Positions 8,596 to 18,382 of a DNA stretch of 64,000 nt are shown here, in pieces; the stretch's first letter is position 1; every line of letters starts with the position of its first letter. The stretch is from Nostoc sp. UHCC 0702 (GTDB taxonomy: Bacteria > Cyanobacteriota > Cyanobacteriia > Cyanobacteriales > Nostocaceae): assembly GCA_017164015.1 (NCBI GenBank), contig CP071065.1, positions 2,942,501 to 3,006,500 on the forward strand. Reading direction: 5' to 3'. The translations under genes and the position numbers were made by a program. Under the pieces are notes generated by a model. That model was not told where the DNA came from. It saw only the letters and a program-made list of their open reading frames with translations, and did not search any database.

Positions 8596-10263
8596 TTACT
8601 TATCTATCATTTTGCCTAGGACATTGCGTGTAATCGCTTGTGCATCAGGACTCAATATAGCAGGGCGTAATTGCGGTGCATTGTAATTATCTAGTCCCCA
8701 ACTCCACTGCATAGAACCAGTAGCAAACACCGTTGCACCAGAATCTGTAGTGTAAACAGTCATATCTGAATACCTCGTACCACCTTGATATCGATAAGGT
8801 GAATGGGCAATGCGAATAATATTAGATGGCCCGTAGCGAAACATTCGATCAACTTCGTAGCCTAGTAGTCCCTGAAGGCGCATTTCCTTCACAGCTAATT
8901 TGCTATTTTTTGCCACAGACTTTGTAGTATTATCTAGGCTCAATTGCGTACCAGCAAGCAACCAATCTGGTGCTGTTTCATCAATGACAATATCAGCATT
9001 TACCTGAAATGTTTCGTACATCACTCCAATCAAAGCTTCTTCTGGACGATTCACAGGTTTGCTTCGCCAAAGAGTTGTCACCAAAAAATCGTTCGCTGGA
9101 TTTTTGTCTCTAGCAAACGGATCTAGGGCTGCATTTTCTTTATAAGCAACAATAGTACGGCTCATCTCTTTAGTAATAAGACTAGGCTCAAAACGAATTT
9201 GCCAATAACAGGTATTGGCAGAAAAGAAGCCCAGACTTACGCCAGAATCGCGGGCTGTTTCCACATTTTGCCGCATCTTTGCAGACCAATATTCATCATG
9301 ACCAACTGAAAGAAATACTTTGTGCAAAAAAAGTATGGGCTTGGTAGTATAAATGTCTAAAGGATTGTTGTGTGTATCAACATCAGTACAGTAGGTAACA
9401 TCATAGCCTGAACTTTCTAGCCATCTGAGCATGTTGTATTCCCAACCAGCACTAGAAGTTCTCCTTTTTGGTTGCAAATTAGTCAAAAATTCACCTGCTC
9501 CCATTCCATAGGCTGCTGCTAAATTAGGACTAGCGGCATAGGGACGATTAAAGGAAACTTTATATGCTTGTTTACCACGACTATTCCAGCGATAAAGAGA
9601 CATTCCACCCCAATTATTATAAGCTTGATAAGTCGTAACACTTGATTGAAATAGAATATCAGAAGGACGACTATCATCACGCACAACAAAGATGATATAG
9701 CTTTGTTTCTTGCTTTTACTAGCAGTAAGTTTTGCTAAATAAATACCACTGACCCACTCTGTTGAATCGCTAGAATTGTTAAGAATCTTTAATACATATG
9801 CTTCTTGCCAATTACACTCAATCAAACCAGTTGCTTGAACCACAATTGGATTTGGTTGTTTGACTCCTACTCGTTGAATTGCAGGCATAATTAGCCGCCC
9901 TCCAGCACCATTGTACCAGCCCATACGAAAAATTTCTATCGTATAATTTGGCTCTTTCGTACTCACAAATAATTTAATTTTATCACCAAGATTGACACTA
10001 GTTAGCGAAGCATAACCTTCAATTTCTCGTTTAGTAGCAGGATTAGTTAATTGCCAATCTGTAGTGCCATTTTTTTGATTTTCAATAATTATAGGATTAT
10101 TGATTTTATGAGATATTGGTAGTTCTACAGCCAAAGTATATAGTTGCAGAAAAAATAAGCTGAAACTTAAACTCAACAGTATTGCTATTATTCCCCTAAT
10201 GGCAAATTTACCAGTGCAAAAATAAAAAATATAATCAATATATAGAAATCCAAAACTCATCAT
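8596..10263 (-). CDS. N,N-dimethylformamidase beta-subunit-like exported protein
   Basis: A 555-residue protein with one N-terminal membrane segment (about residues 22-47). A beta domain follows (around 50-190, EIFRMGWYNGAGGR), then a domain resembling the C-terminal part of N,N-dimethylformamidase large subunits: TYQAYNNWGG, SGYDVTYCTDVD, VGHDEYWS and the tail TGSMQWSWGLD. In other bacteria such proteins often sit in polysaccharide or glycosylation clusters rather than amide catabolism. Here it precedes a run of GT-C glycosyltransferases on the same strand (88 bp after the 10352-12001 gene in transcription order). I infer an envelope role; the substrate is unknown. Amidase activity should not be assumed. 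Confidence 0.8.
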   Translation of the reverse strand: MMSFGFLYIDYIFYFCTGKFAIRGIIAILLSLSFSLFFLQLYTLAVELPISHKINNPIIIENQKNGTTDWQLTNPATKREIEGYASLTSVNLGDKIKLFVSTKEPNYTIEIFRMGWYNGAGGRLIMPAIQRVGVKQPNPIVVQATGLIECNWQEAYVLKILNNSSDSTEWVSGIYLAKLTASKSKKQSYIIFVVRDDSRPSDILFQSSVTTYQAYNNWGGMSLYRWNSRGKQAYKVSFNRPYAASPNLAAAYGMGAGEFLTNLQPKRRTSSAGWEYNMLRWLESSGYDVTYCTDVDTHNNPLDIYTTKPILFLHKVFLSVGHDEYWSAKMRQNVETARDSGVSLGFFSANTCYWQIRFEPSLITKEMSRTIVAYKENAALDPFARDKNPANDFLVTTLWRSKPVNRPEEALIGVMYETFQVNADIVIDETAPDWLLAGTQLSLDNTTKSVAKNSKLAVKEMRLQGLLGYEVDRMFRYGPSNIIRIAHSPYRYQGGTRYSDMTVYTTDSGATVFATGSMQWSWGLDNYNAPQLRPAILSPDAQAITRNVLGKMIDK

Positions 10264-10351
10264 AGTCTCCGCGCCTTTGCGTCTTTGCGTGAGATAAATT
10301 ATTATTCAGGAGTCAGGAGGGACGCAATAAGCTTCCCTACTTTTTTCTGTT

Positions 10352-12001
10352 TTATTTCACTAATTGAATCAACTTCCATCCCCGATAAGTGCCTAAATGA
10401 CGATAAGCCGTGGATAAACCAACCGACGGTTCTGGACTTACCCAGGCGTAACTTCCCGCTGGAACTTCAAAGACTTGTTTGAATCGCTTTCCCCAGTTGG
10501 GTGTATAAAACGTCAGCAGTAATAGTGCCTCATCTCCGCCGGTTGTGAGAGCATCTGTTTGCTGGACTACAAAGTTAATTGAATTGTTTTGGAGTACAGA
10601 CGCGATCGCTCTCTGCTGCAAGAATACTTTAATATCAGGATTATAATTGCTGAACAGTCCTGTAGCCCCAGCCACAGCTAAACCTAGCCATGCACTTAAT
10701 AACCAGCTACCAATCCAATATTTAGCTGTTAAAAATTTCTTATTGAAGCGATGACGTACTGTCCAGATGAGAGGTAAGGTTAACCAACAAAATCCTAAAA
10801 GCAGTCCGATTATTGTGTAACTTCTAATATTTAGATTCTCTTCAAATTTAATTGGTAAAATTCCTGTATAAAGTAGCATACCTGCTATAAAAATTAAACC
10901 ACCTAATCCCCCAAATAAATAACTCAAAACACGGGGTAGAAATCTAAATTTTCTCGTATTTATATTATTGTTATAAATTTCGCCTAACCAATCAAAAGCA
11001 ACTGCGGCAAGTATGGCCATAAACGGATATAGCATCAGTGCGTAGTGTGGTAAACGAGTAGAAACTAAGCTAATTTCTGTCAATATCACCAGAGGACAAG
11101 CAATTAATATCCAATGATTGCGATTAATGGGGCGCTTTAAAACTATAATCAGTCCCAAAATACTAAAAAAAGCCCAAGGGAAGGCTTTAATAGGAGTATT
11201 CCACAGATAAAATAAAACGGAATTACCATTACGCTGTTCTAATGCTATCCTAAATGCTAAGCCAAAGAATTGTTCAAAAACTACGGAACCATAGCGTAGC
11301 CAGCTTAACAAAAACCAAGTACATGTAGGAATTAACCCGATGAAAAACCCTACATACAACATGGAGTTATAAAGAAGTCGATGGCGGTGATGTTCCCAAA
11401 GCAAATAAGGTAACAAACCTATCAGCAATACAAATATTAGTTGCCCCCTAATTAATAATCCTAACGCAAAACTAAATCCTGTAATCAAGCACCAATAAGA
11501 ACGATATCTAGGATGGAATTCTGCTTTTATTAAACAGCAAACACCCAAAAAGGCTATGCAAATTGTCATGAGATTTGCGTTAGCTAATCGGCTACTTTGA
11601 AGCCAAAGAAACGATACGCCCAAAATTGCTGAAGCTAAGTAGGCGATACGCTTATTGAGTAGCATGACTGCAATTTCATATATCAACAATAGGCTGAAAA
11701 TACAAGCTATTTGGGCTGGTACGCGAGATGTTACTTCACTAATGCCAAATATTTTATAAACAAATGCTAGCCACCAATAAGGGCCCGGTGTTTTTTCATA
11801 AACTAATTCACCCCAGGATTGGGGAGTTAGCCAATCCCCAGATTCTAACATCCAGCGGGCACGCACAGCGTATACAGCTTCATCATAAGGCATAAGGCTG
11901 TTTTCACCATTATTAAATATTAATAATGGAGTAATCCAGATAATTATCCCTAAATAATGTAAAGTTCTAGCTCCTGATATAAGTTTAGTAAAATTAGGCA
12001 T
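10352..12001 (-). CDS. GT39/ArnT-like membrane glycosyltransferase (GT-C fold)
   Basis: A 549-residue protein with about 11-13 hydrophobic segments. The first periplasmic loop carries the acidic pair in MPYDEAVYAVRARWMLESGDW, the signature of GT39/PMT and ArnT-type enzymes. These transfer a sugar from a polyprenyl-phosphate donor to a lipid or protein on the outer face of the membrane. SRVPAQ after the second segment is also typical. The C-terminal soluble part is short and beta-rich. It is one of four GT-C genes within 10 kb, and the probable donor synthase is encoded at 14034-15263 on the same strand. Acceptor and sugar are unknown. Confidence 0.87.
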   Translation of the reverse strand: MPNFTKLISGARTLHYLGIIIWITPLLIFNNGENSLMPYDEAVYAVRARWMLESGDWLTPQSWGELVYEKTPGPYWWLAFVYKIFGISEVTSRVPAQIACIFSLLLIYEIAVMLLNKRIAYLASAILGVSFLWLQSSRLANANLMTICIAFLGVCCLIKAEFHPRYRSYWCLITGFSFALGLLIRGQLIFVLLIGLLPYLLWEHHRHRLLYNSMLYVGFFIGLIPTCTWFLLSWLRYGSVVFEQFFGLAFRIALEQRNGNSVLFYLWNTPIKAFPWAFFSILGLIIVLKRPINRNHWILIACPLVILTEISLVSTRLPHYALMLYPFMAILAAVAFDWLGEIYNNNINTRKFRFLPRVLSYLFGGLGGLIFIAGMLLYTGILPIKFEENLNIRSYTIIGLLLGFCWLTLPLIWTVRHRFNKKFLTAKYWIGSWLLSAWLGLAVAGATGLFSNYNPDIKVFLQQRAIASVLQNNSINFVVQQTDALTTGGDEALLLLTFYTPNWGKRFKQVFEVPAGSYAWVSPEPSVGLSTAYRHLGTYRGWKLIQLVK

Positions 12002-12128
12002 TTAAAAATAGGGAATAGTGAATTTGGAATGGGGAATTGGGAATAGCCAATGATAAATAAAGATAATAATTACCAACTTCTAAATCCCCAAATTCCCAAT
12101 TTATAATCCGTTTTGAATTTTGCTGTAA

Positions 12129-13937
12129 TTAATTTTTACCACAATGATAAATTTTGTACTCATAGCCGTTTACATCTGGTAAAGATTGAGTCTCAGCAAT
12201 ACATTTTTTCACTGACTCTGCTATGGGAGCATGAAAGTTTACTAACCACAAATCAAACGGTTCTGATAGTGCTTTTAATGTAGTTTCTAAAGCAGCAGTA
12301 GAAGTATTAGGGTTTTGGTCTTGATGGGCAAGAAGAAATAGAGAAGATGGAACTTTGGAATTTTGCATTTTCAACTCCCTACCTATTCCCATCATTTCAC
12401 CAATTTGTACATGAGTGATCTGAGTAGTCGTAATCAGTACTGGAACTTGGGATGTTTTTTGAATTAATTGTACAAAAAGGTCAGGACGATAGTATTTTTG
12501 ATAACCAAGATTAGATACGACTGTGACAGCACTGATAAATCCTATCAACCAAATGAGTATCACAGCTTTCTTGCCAGTTATATTCCATTTACCTATTTTC
12601 TCCTCTGTTGTTTGATTTTCTCCTTTGAAGTTCTGAGAACCATGCCAACACACTGCAAGACTCGCCCCAAGTAAAACTATCACAGCGGGAAAGTAAACAA
12701 AGTTATAACGAGCGCCCCTTGTTAAATCTATGCCCAGAAAGTAGGTGAAAATAAAGAATAAAGCGATCGCGGCCACAATTACCCCAGATAATACCTGAGT
12801 CATCAACCGATTCTCTGGTTGCTGTAGTTGGATCTTGAACCCACGAACTAAGATTGGTGCTGCCCAAATTATGAAAATCAGCATTACCAGCCCAGAACCA
12901 AGCACAATTGTTATTTGTGGTGATTCAACTGGTAGCAAGTAAAGCATGGTGACCCATGCCGCGAAAGATTGGAAAATTGGACTTAACCACGCAAATCCCT
13001 CGCGTGGTTGTTGTATCCAATCTGTCAATTTACTACCATAGCTATTTTGTAAAAACATCGGTACCCAAACTACCCCCGCTACAAATGTGCCAGCAACAAC
13101 GGCATAGATGCGCGGCCAAGGAGGGGAGAGGGGGAGATGGGGGGATGAGGGGGATGAGGGGGATGAGGGAGATGAGGGGGATTTTGCTGTTTTCTTTTGG
13201 CTGAACTGTGTCCACTGATGGCAAGCTAGAACAATCAAAACTAAAGCTTCCGAACCGAGGGTGAGGACGAAAAAATAATGAGTGGCAATACCTAAAGCAT
13301 TAATAACTACCCAAGAGAGTGCTACCCAGACGGCTAATTGTCTACGGTTTTGGATTTCCCGGATAGCAATTATTAAGCAGGTAAGGGAAGCAATCACCCA
13401 CAAAATTGCCAAAGTGTAATGACGGGCTTCTTGTGCGAGAAAAATGCTGTAGGGTGATACTGCCATCATGGCTGCGGCTAAATGACCAACCAAGCGAGAG
13501 CGGAAAGCCACCAAGCTTAAAATATAGATAGCTGGTATGGATGCAGCACCAAAAACCGCAGCCAGCGATCGCGCCCCCCACAACGAAACTAAACCCCCTT
13601 GTGTAGGAAATAACTGCATCCACCAGTGAGCTAGGACAAAGTAAAGTGGAGGATGATTAGTTTCCTGACTTAGATGTGTCCATACGTCGTGGATGGTAGC
13701 ACCGGGTTGTGGTTGCAGCGGTTGTAATAAAATATCAGGTGCGATCGCTTGATCGAGCGGTACTGGCAAAAAACTATTACCTAAACTAAACACTAAGGTG
13801 GAAAACTCATCAGTCCAAGGAGGCTTGCCAGTTAAGTTGGCTAGGCGTAAGCCCAGCCCGATGAGGAACCACACTAGGCACAGCAAAGGGTGAAGCCAGC
13901 GATCAAAAATGGCACGATAGCGATTATATAAATGCAT
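12129..13937 (-). CDS. GT39-like membrane glycosyltransferase with in-frame Ser/Pro repeat
   Basis: A 602-residue multi-pass protein. KPPWTDEFSTLVFSLG carries the catalytic-type acidic residues in the first loop, and TNHPPLYFVLAHWWM is the following family motif. It is probably a polyprenyl-phosphate-sugar-dependent glycosyltransferase acting in the plasma membrane. Around residues 250-275 the loop between two membrane segments contains [16 protein letters not shown], encoded by the same 9-bp repeat that has expanded in ppc. The frame is preserved and both flanks are normal family sequence. The gene lies 96 bp from the donor-synthase gene upstream (14034-15263) and 127 bp from the next GT39 gene downstream, so an operon is plausible. 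Confidence 0.85.
   Translation of the reverse strand: MHLYNRYRAIFDRWLHPLLCLVWFLIGLGLRLANLTGKPPWTDEFSTLVFSLGNSFLPVPLDQAIAPDILLQPLQPQPGATIHDVWTHLSQETNHPPLYFVLAHWWMQLFPTQGGLVSLWGARSLAAVFGAASIPAIYILSLVAFRSRLVGHLAAAMMAVSPYSIFLAQEARHYTLAILWVIASLTCLIIAIREIQNRRQLAVWVALSWVVINALGIATHYFFVLTLGSEALVLIVLACHQWTQFSQKKTAKSPSSPSSPSSPSSPHLPLSPPWPRIYAVVAGTFVAGVVWVPMFLQNSYGSKLTDWIQQPREGFAWLSPIFQSFAAWVTMLYLLPVESPQITIVLGSGLVMLIFIIWAAPILVRGFKIQLQQPENRLMTQVLSGVIVAAIALFFIFTYFLGIDLTRGARYNFVYFPAVIVLLGASLAVCWHGSQNFKGENQTTEEKIGKWNITGKKAVILIWLIGFISAVTVVSNLGYQKYYRPDLFVQLIQKTSQVPVLITTTQITHVQIGEMMGIGRELKMQNSKVPSSLFLLAHQDQNPNTSTAALETTLKALSEPFDLWLVNFHAPIAESVKKCIAETQSLPDVNGYEYKIYHCGKN
13124..13183. repeat. In-frame 9-bp repeat (GGGGGATGA) inside a GT39 gene
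   Basis: About five copies of GGGGGATGA plus imperfect flanks. The reverse complement is TCATCCCCC, identical to the unit in ppc at 1194-1341. It encodes Ser-Pro blocks in the minus-strand gene. Confidence 0.92.
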
Positions 13938-14033
13938 CCTTTGTTAGACAGACGTTTCGCGTGCTAAAGGCACACGAGCAATTATCAAGCTGAAGGATGA
14001 AGGTTGAAATTTCACACTTCATCCTCCAGTTGA

Positions 14034-15263
14034 CTATTTTACGTCAGTGACGCGCCAGCTTAGTTTCAAGTTCACCCAGAAATTCCAAATGGTTGCAACT
14101 GCGATCGCTATCAAGTTAGCAATGTAGGCGTTACGAATGATGAAATTAAACACCAAATTCAACACCAAAACATTCAAAACCAACCCGGCAAGGCAAATTG
14201 CATTGAATTTCAAAAAGCGCTTTAAGCGTTGATGCCATTGCTGCTGTCGCATACTGACATCAGCAAATGTCCAAGCGTCATTCCACAAGAAATTATTCAA
14301 AATTGCAATTTCCCCAGCAATGATCTTACTACGCGTCAGCGGCCAAGCTAGAGTAGTCGGGTCGTTGAGCAAATACAGTATTGCCATATCTACGAATACC
14401 CCACTCAAACCCACCAACCCAAAACGCAGGAATCGACCAATTGGGAAGTTGATTTTTTTCCTGACTCGTCCCAATCGCCCCGTTGAAAGCCGCAACCGCA
14501 CTAGATGGTGGATGTATTCAAGATATTGCTTCCATGTGACTTTACTTTCACCTTCTTTGCGTTCACAAAATACATAACCAACTTCCGTAATTTCCCCTAC
14601 TTTTCCCCGTCCAATTACCTCTAAGAGAATTTTGTATCCTACTGGATTGAGTGTTGCACCTGCGATCGCACTCCGGCGCACCATAAAATAGCCACTCATC
14701 GGGTCGGTAACTCTGCCCAATACACTAGGTAAAATCATCAATCCCAACACCTGAGCGCCACGAGACAAAAAACGCCTGACAACACTCCAACTGCTAACAC
14801 CGCCTCCTTCCACATGACGGCTAGCTACTGCTAGATCTGCTCCCTCTTGAATCCCCCGTAATAGTTGCGTCAAAACCTCTGGTGGATGTTGCAAATCTCC
14901 ATCAATCACCCCTAAAACCTGCCCTCTTGCAGCTTGCCACCCACGAATCACTGCTGAAGACAATCCCCGCTCCTGTTGACGGCGCATCACCTGCAACTGC
15001 TGATATTCTGCTGTCAAAGATTGTGCTACTTCCCAAGTGCGGTCTGGGCTATCATCATCTACCACAATTAGTTCGTAGTTACCTGGTATAAATTCATCTA
15101 GTAGCTGACTTAATATTTTGACAATCCTGTCAATATTGTCACGCTCTTTATAAGTTGGGATAACTAAAGAAAGAAGAAGAGCTTCGCTATCTACGTCCTC
15201 ATTAGAAATCTGTAATGCACCAGTTGGTACTGATAATAAAGAATTAGGCTGACTGTGACTCAT
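14034..15263 (-). CDS. Polyprenyl-phosphate hexose synthase (DPM1-like GT2) fused to GtrA
   Basis: A 409-residue fusion. The N-terminal ~245 residues are a GT2 domain: LVIPTYKERDNI, the metal and nucleotide motif VVDDDSPDRTW, and VIDGDLQHPPE. This is typical of dolichol/undecaprenyl-phosphate mannose or glucose synthases. The C-terminal ~125 residues begin FLRFGLVGLSGVFVDMAILYLL and form a GtrA-type bundle of about four helices, thought to anchor or help flip the lipid-linked sugar. The protein should make polyprenyl-P-hexose at the inner face of the membrane. It stands at the head of a minus-strand run with two GT39 genes and the dimethylformamidase-like gene, which links donor synthesis with use. 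GT2 and GtrA calls are secure; the sugar is not known. Confidence 0.92.
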   Translation of the reverse strand: MSHSQPNSLLSVPTGALQISNEDVDSEALLLSLVIPTYKERDNIDRIVKILSQLLDEFIPGNYELIVVDDDSPDRTWEVAQSLTAEYQQLQVMRRQQERGLSSAVIRGWQAARGQVLGVIDGDLQHPPEVLTQLLRGIQEGADLAVASRHVEGGGVSSWSVVRRFLSRGAQVLGLMILPSVLGRVTDPMSGYFMVRRSAIAGATLNPVGYKILLEVIGRGKVGEITEVGYVFCERKEGESKVTWKQYLEYIHHLVRLRLSTGRLGRVRKKINFPIGRFLRFGLVGLSGVFVDMAILYLLNDPTTLAWPLTRSKIIAGEIAILNNFLWNDAWTFADVSMRQQQWHQRLKRFLKFNAICLAGLVLNVLVLNLVFNFIIRNAYIANLIAIAVATIWNFWVNLKLSWRVTDVK

Positions 15264-15768
15264 TGAGCAAAATCCAGTTGATGAGTTAAGTATATGAATG
15301 GGAAGTTACATTTGAGCTAGTTTGATTCAAGTACAAATCTACACCACGAATAATGCTCATGGCTAATATTTGTTTGTATAGCATTTAAAGCTTATGTATT
15401 CATTACCTAATTATACGTACTTTACCTTAAAATTAAAAAATTCTAGTGGATATTACATAGTATGATTAATAATTGTTATCGGTCTAGTTTAGCTATGAAT
15501 GAACTTAACCTTAAATTCTTTGTATTCATAATTTGTATAGCAATTCTAAATGATTTGTAAGAAAATGCACCCCCGGCTAACGCCGTTCCCCCTTACCAAG
15601 GGGAGCCAGCGCGGTCTTGGGGGTTTTCCCCCATGAGCGACTGGCGTCCGGCGAGCCACTCTTGTTGCATCTGGCGTGGGACTACAAAGAAGTTACGACT
15701 ATCTCAAACTCTCACGAATGATTTAGGACTGCTATATTCGGTTTTGAACAATATTGAAATAAACAAGT
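15264..15768. other. Intergenic region between divergent glycosylation genes
   Basis: An AT-rich 505-bp gap that should hold the promoters of the minus-strand operon (start at 15263) and of the 15769 gene. A GC-rich patch at about 15570-15680 (CCCCCTTACCAAGGGG palindrome, then GAGCGACTGGCG) is a repeat fragment. An open frame running through it (15633-15845) overlaps the next gene and reads repeat sequence, so I do not call it. Confidence 0.6.
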
Positions 15769-17721
15769 ATGTTGATTATTTTACCTATAGGATCATGGAT
15801 AATTATTTTTATAATTTTTTACAAAAAGGGGCAAAATTGGCGTAATTCGCTAATATCAACTTCCCTTGTTTGGGGAATACTTATAACTGGGATTACAGAA
15901 CTATTCAGTTATCTGAAAATAATTAGTTTTGCTTGGTTATTAGGAGCATGGGTATTAATTGATATTATCTTAGTATCTATATGTTTGCGTTTCAGATATC
16001 AAATGCCTCTGCAATTAGCAGCAACTAATATTTTTACAACAATAAAGAAAATATATTATTCAAAAAAAACAATATATCTATTTTTATCGAGTGTGGGTTT
16101 GATTGTGGTAATACTTGGCATGATTGCCAGAATAGCACCACCTAATAATTGGGATTCTATGGATTATCACATGAGCCGTATTATGTATTGGATACAGCAT
16201 CATAGTATTGCTTATTATCCAACTAGTTATACTCCACAGTTATATCAAAATCCTTGGTCAGAGTATGCAATTTTACATTTTCAAATTTTGAGTGGTGGTG
16301 ATTACTATGCCAACTTAGTTCAATGGTTTAGCATGATTGCTTGCATGATTGCAGTTTCCTTAATTGCAAAACAACTAGGAGCAGATTTAAGAGGGCAAGT
16401 TTTTGCTGCCATTTTCAGTGCAACAATTCCTATGGGTATTTTGCAAGCTACAAGTACTCAAAATGATTACGTATTAGCATTTTGGGTAGTTTGTCTTGCT
16501 TACTATGTCCTACTAAGTTTGGAACAAAAAACAATAGACAGCTATGCTAATTCATTGCAAGTTGGTAGTAGTTTAGGACTAGCAATTTTAACCAAAGGAA
16601 CGGCTTATACTTATGTATTTCCATTTTTAATTTTGTTTGTTTTATCGCAGATTAAAAAGTTACGCTGGCAAGTATGGAAACCTCTTGTGAGCGTAGCAAC
16701 TATAAGTTTGTCACTTAACATTAGTCATTACTTACGTAATTATAATTTATTTGGTTCGCCTCTTGGTGAGCCAAGTATTTATAAAAACGAAGTACTAGGA
16801 TTAACTACATTAATTTCAAATATATTAAGAAATCTAGCTCTGCATATAGGTACACCAATTGGATTATGGAATGGAATAGCCAACAAATTAATTCAAATTA
16901 TACATACATTCCTTGGTGTAGATGTTAATGATCCTCGTACAACTTTTGCTCAACGATTCTTTGTCCCAGGAGGTTGGTCTACACTTGGTTTCCCTGGTAA
17001 TGAAAACAGTGCTGGTAATTTAGTACACTTATTGTTAATAATTTTGTGCATTACTATTTTTTTATTTAACAAATTAATTCGTAAGCAAAGTTACATTTTT
17101 GTGTATTTAGCTACTGTAGTATTCACATTTGTTGTGTTTTGCTTTTTGATAAAATGGCAACCCTGGAATAGTCGTCTTCATTTGCCTTTTTTTGTACTCA
17201 TGTCACCATTTGTTGGCGTGTTGCTATCGAAGATAAAAAAAGAAAAAGTTGCAATTTTTATAGTGTTAATTTTGCTGTTAACATCATTGCCGTGGGTATT
17301 TTTTAATAGGTATAGGCCTTTAGTTGATAGCAATAATATTTTTAATACCAGTAGAACTGAGCAGTATTTTAGTAACAGACCATACCTCAATAATGTTTAT
17401 TTTGGAGCAATTGAGTTTTTAAATTCAAAACAATGTTCAGATATTGGGCTAACACTGGGTAGCGATCCTTGGGAATACCCCCTTTGGATAATTTGGCAGC
17501 AAAATACGCAAAAAACAGTTAAAATTCAACATATTAATGTGACTAATGTTTCAGCTGTTATACAACAAGAGCATCCATATAAACAGTTTGAACCTTGCGG
17601 AATTATTTATATGGAAACTAAAAAAAGCAAACAACAAAAACGCCAAGAAATTAATTTTAAAGATAAAATTTATATTCGAGAATGGGGTTCTCCAAACCTT
17701 GGAGTATTTATAAAAAAATAG
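15769..17721 (+). CDS. GT-C (RgtA/GT39-like) membrane glycosyltransferase
   Basis: A 650-residue protein with about 12 membrane segments, transcribed opposite to the other glycosylation genes. The loop NNWDSMDYHMSRIMYWIQHHSIAYYPT has the Asp-containing motif expected for GT-C enzymes that use polyprenyl-phosphate sugars. LTKGTAYTYVFPF after a later helix fits bacterial RgtA-like members. The C-terminal ~130 residues are soluble and probably periplasmic. The coding sequence is markedly more AT-rich than the flanking genes and nearly free of HIP1 sites, which suggests recent transfer. No convincing ribosome binding site precedes the ATG. Confidence 0.8.
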   Translation: MLIILPIGSWIIIFIIFYKKGQNWRNSLISTSLVWGILITGITELFSYLKIISFAWLLGAWVLIDIILVSICLRFRYQMPLQLAATNIFTTIKKIYYSKKTIYLFLSSVGLIVVILGMIARIAPPNNWDSMDYHMSRIMYWIQHHSIAYYPTSYTPQLYQNPWSEYAILHFQILSGGDYYANLVQWFSMIACMIAVSLIAKQLGADLRGQVFAAIFSATIPMGILQATSTQNDYVLAFWVVCLAYYVLLSLEQKTIDSYANSLQVGSSLGLAILTKGTAYTYVFPFLILFVLSQIKKLRWQVWKPLVSVATISLSLNISHYLRNYNLFGSPLGEPSIYKNEVLGLTTLISNILRNLALHIGTPIGLWNGIANKLIQIIHTFLGVDVNDPRTTFAQRFFVPGGWSTLGFPGNENSAGNLVHLLLIILCITIFLFNKLIRKQSYIFVYLATVVFTFVVFCFLIKWQPWNSRLHLPFFVLMSPFVGVLLSKIKKEKVAIFIVLILLLTSLPWVFFNRYRPLVDSNNIFNTSRTEQYFSNRPYLNNVYFGAIEFLNSKQCSDIGLTLGSDPWEYPLWIIWQQNTQKTVKIQHINVTNVSAVIQQEHPYKQFEPCGIIYMETKKSKQQKRQEINFKDKIYIREWGSPNLGVFIKK

Positions 17722-17727
17722 GATTTT

Positions 17728-17897
17728 ATATCATGTCTGATTAAACAGAAGTCAATTGCGTACTCCTTCGGAGAACCTGTTCGCGTAGCGTCTCCCTTCA
17801 GGAGAAGGGTACGAAGTGAAGCAATCCCAAAGTCCGCAGCGATTGCTTCGTTCCACTCGCTGCGGACATATCGTAAGTGATTAGGCGGACATGATAT
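17728..17897. repeat. MITE-like element, 170 bp
   Basis: Terminal ATATCATGTC (17728-17737) and GACATGATAT (17888-17897) are perfect inverted repeats. The inside holds GC-rich palindromes (TCCGCAGCGA...TCGCTGCGGA; GTCTCCCTTCAGGAGA). The ATATCATGTCCG end also occurs near 38.87 kb. Confidence 0.6.
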
Positions 17898-18382
17898 TAT
17901 TAGCTATTTGATTAAGAAATGTATGCTGCAATAAAGTTCAGTTAAGCATTTCTTACTTTTGTTGCTTTCTTCTCTATGCGTCCTTAACAGAACCTGCCTT
18001 CGGGTTCGGGGGATCGCAAGACGCTCGAAGACTCGCTAACGGCAAAAACCGCGCCTGTCTGCGACCTGACTTTTCCCGTTAAGTCGTGAAACAACGAAAT
18101 AGCAAGGGTTTTACACTATAGATTATTCTCAACAACTTAGTCTTAATGATAATCAATCACGAGAGAATAGGACTTTGGGATAGGGATATAGTAAGCGATC
18201 GCTCCGTCAAGGAGATAACAGCAAAAGTCAGTTTGGGAAGCCGCTAGCCTGCGGCAACGCTTCGCAAACGCGTCTACGTTAAAAAGATGACTTTGACAAA
18301 GAGTTTTAGCTTTAACTGAAGCGTATTGAGTTATCCTGGAAAGAGCAAAATGCAAGCAGATATAATGTGAATTGATTAAATT
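17898..18382. other. Intergenic repeat-rich region
   Basis: Contains fragments of dispersed GC-rich repeats: TTCGGGTTCGGGGGATCGCAAGACGCTCG near 18000 and CAACGCTTCGCAAACGCGTCTACG near 18255. A minus-strand 70-codon frame at 18143-18355 reads through repeat sequence and has no recognisable domain. I see no gene here. Confidence 0.55.

Noticed and set aside
8596..10263. Literal dimethylformamide-degrading enzyme
   Set aside because: Only the domain family matches; the small subunit is absent and the context is glycosylation, so I report similarity rather than activity.
18143..18355. 70-codon minus-strand frame
   Set aside because: It overlaps dispersed repeats and has no start signal or domain.
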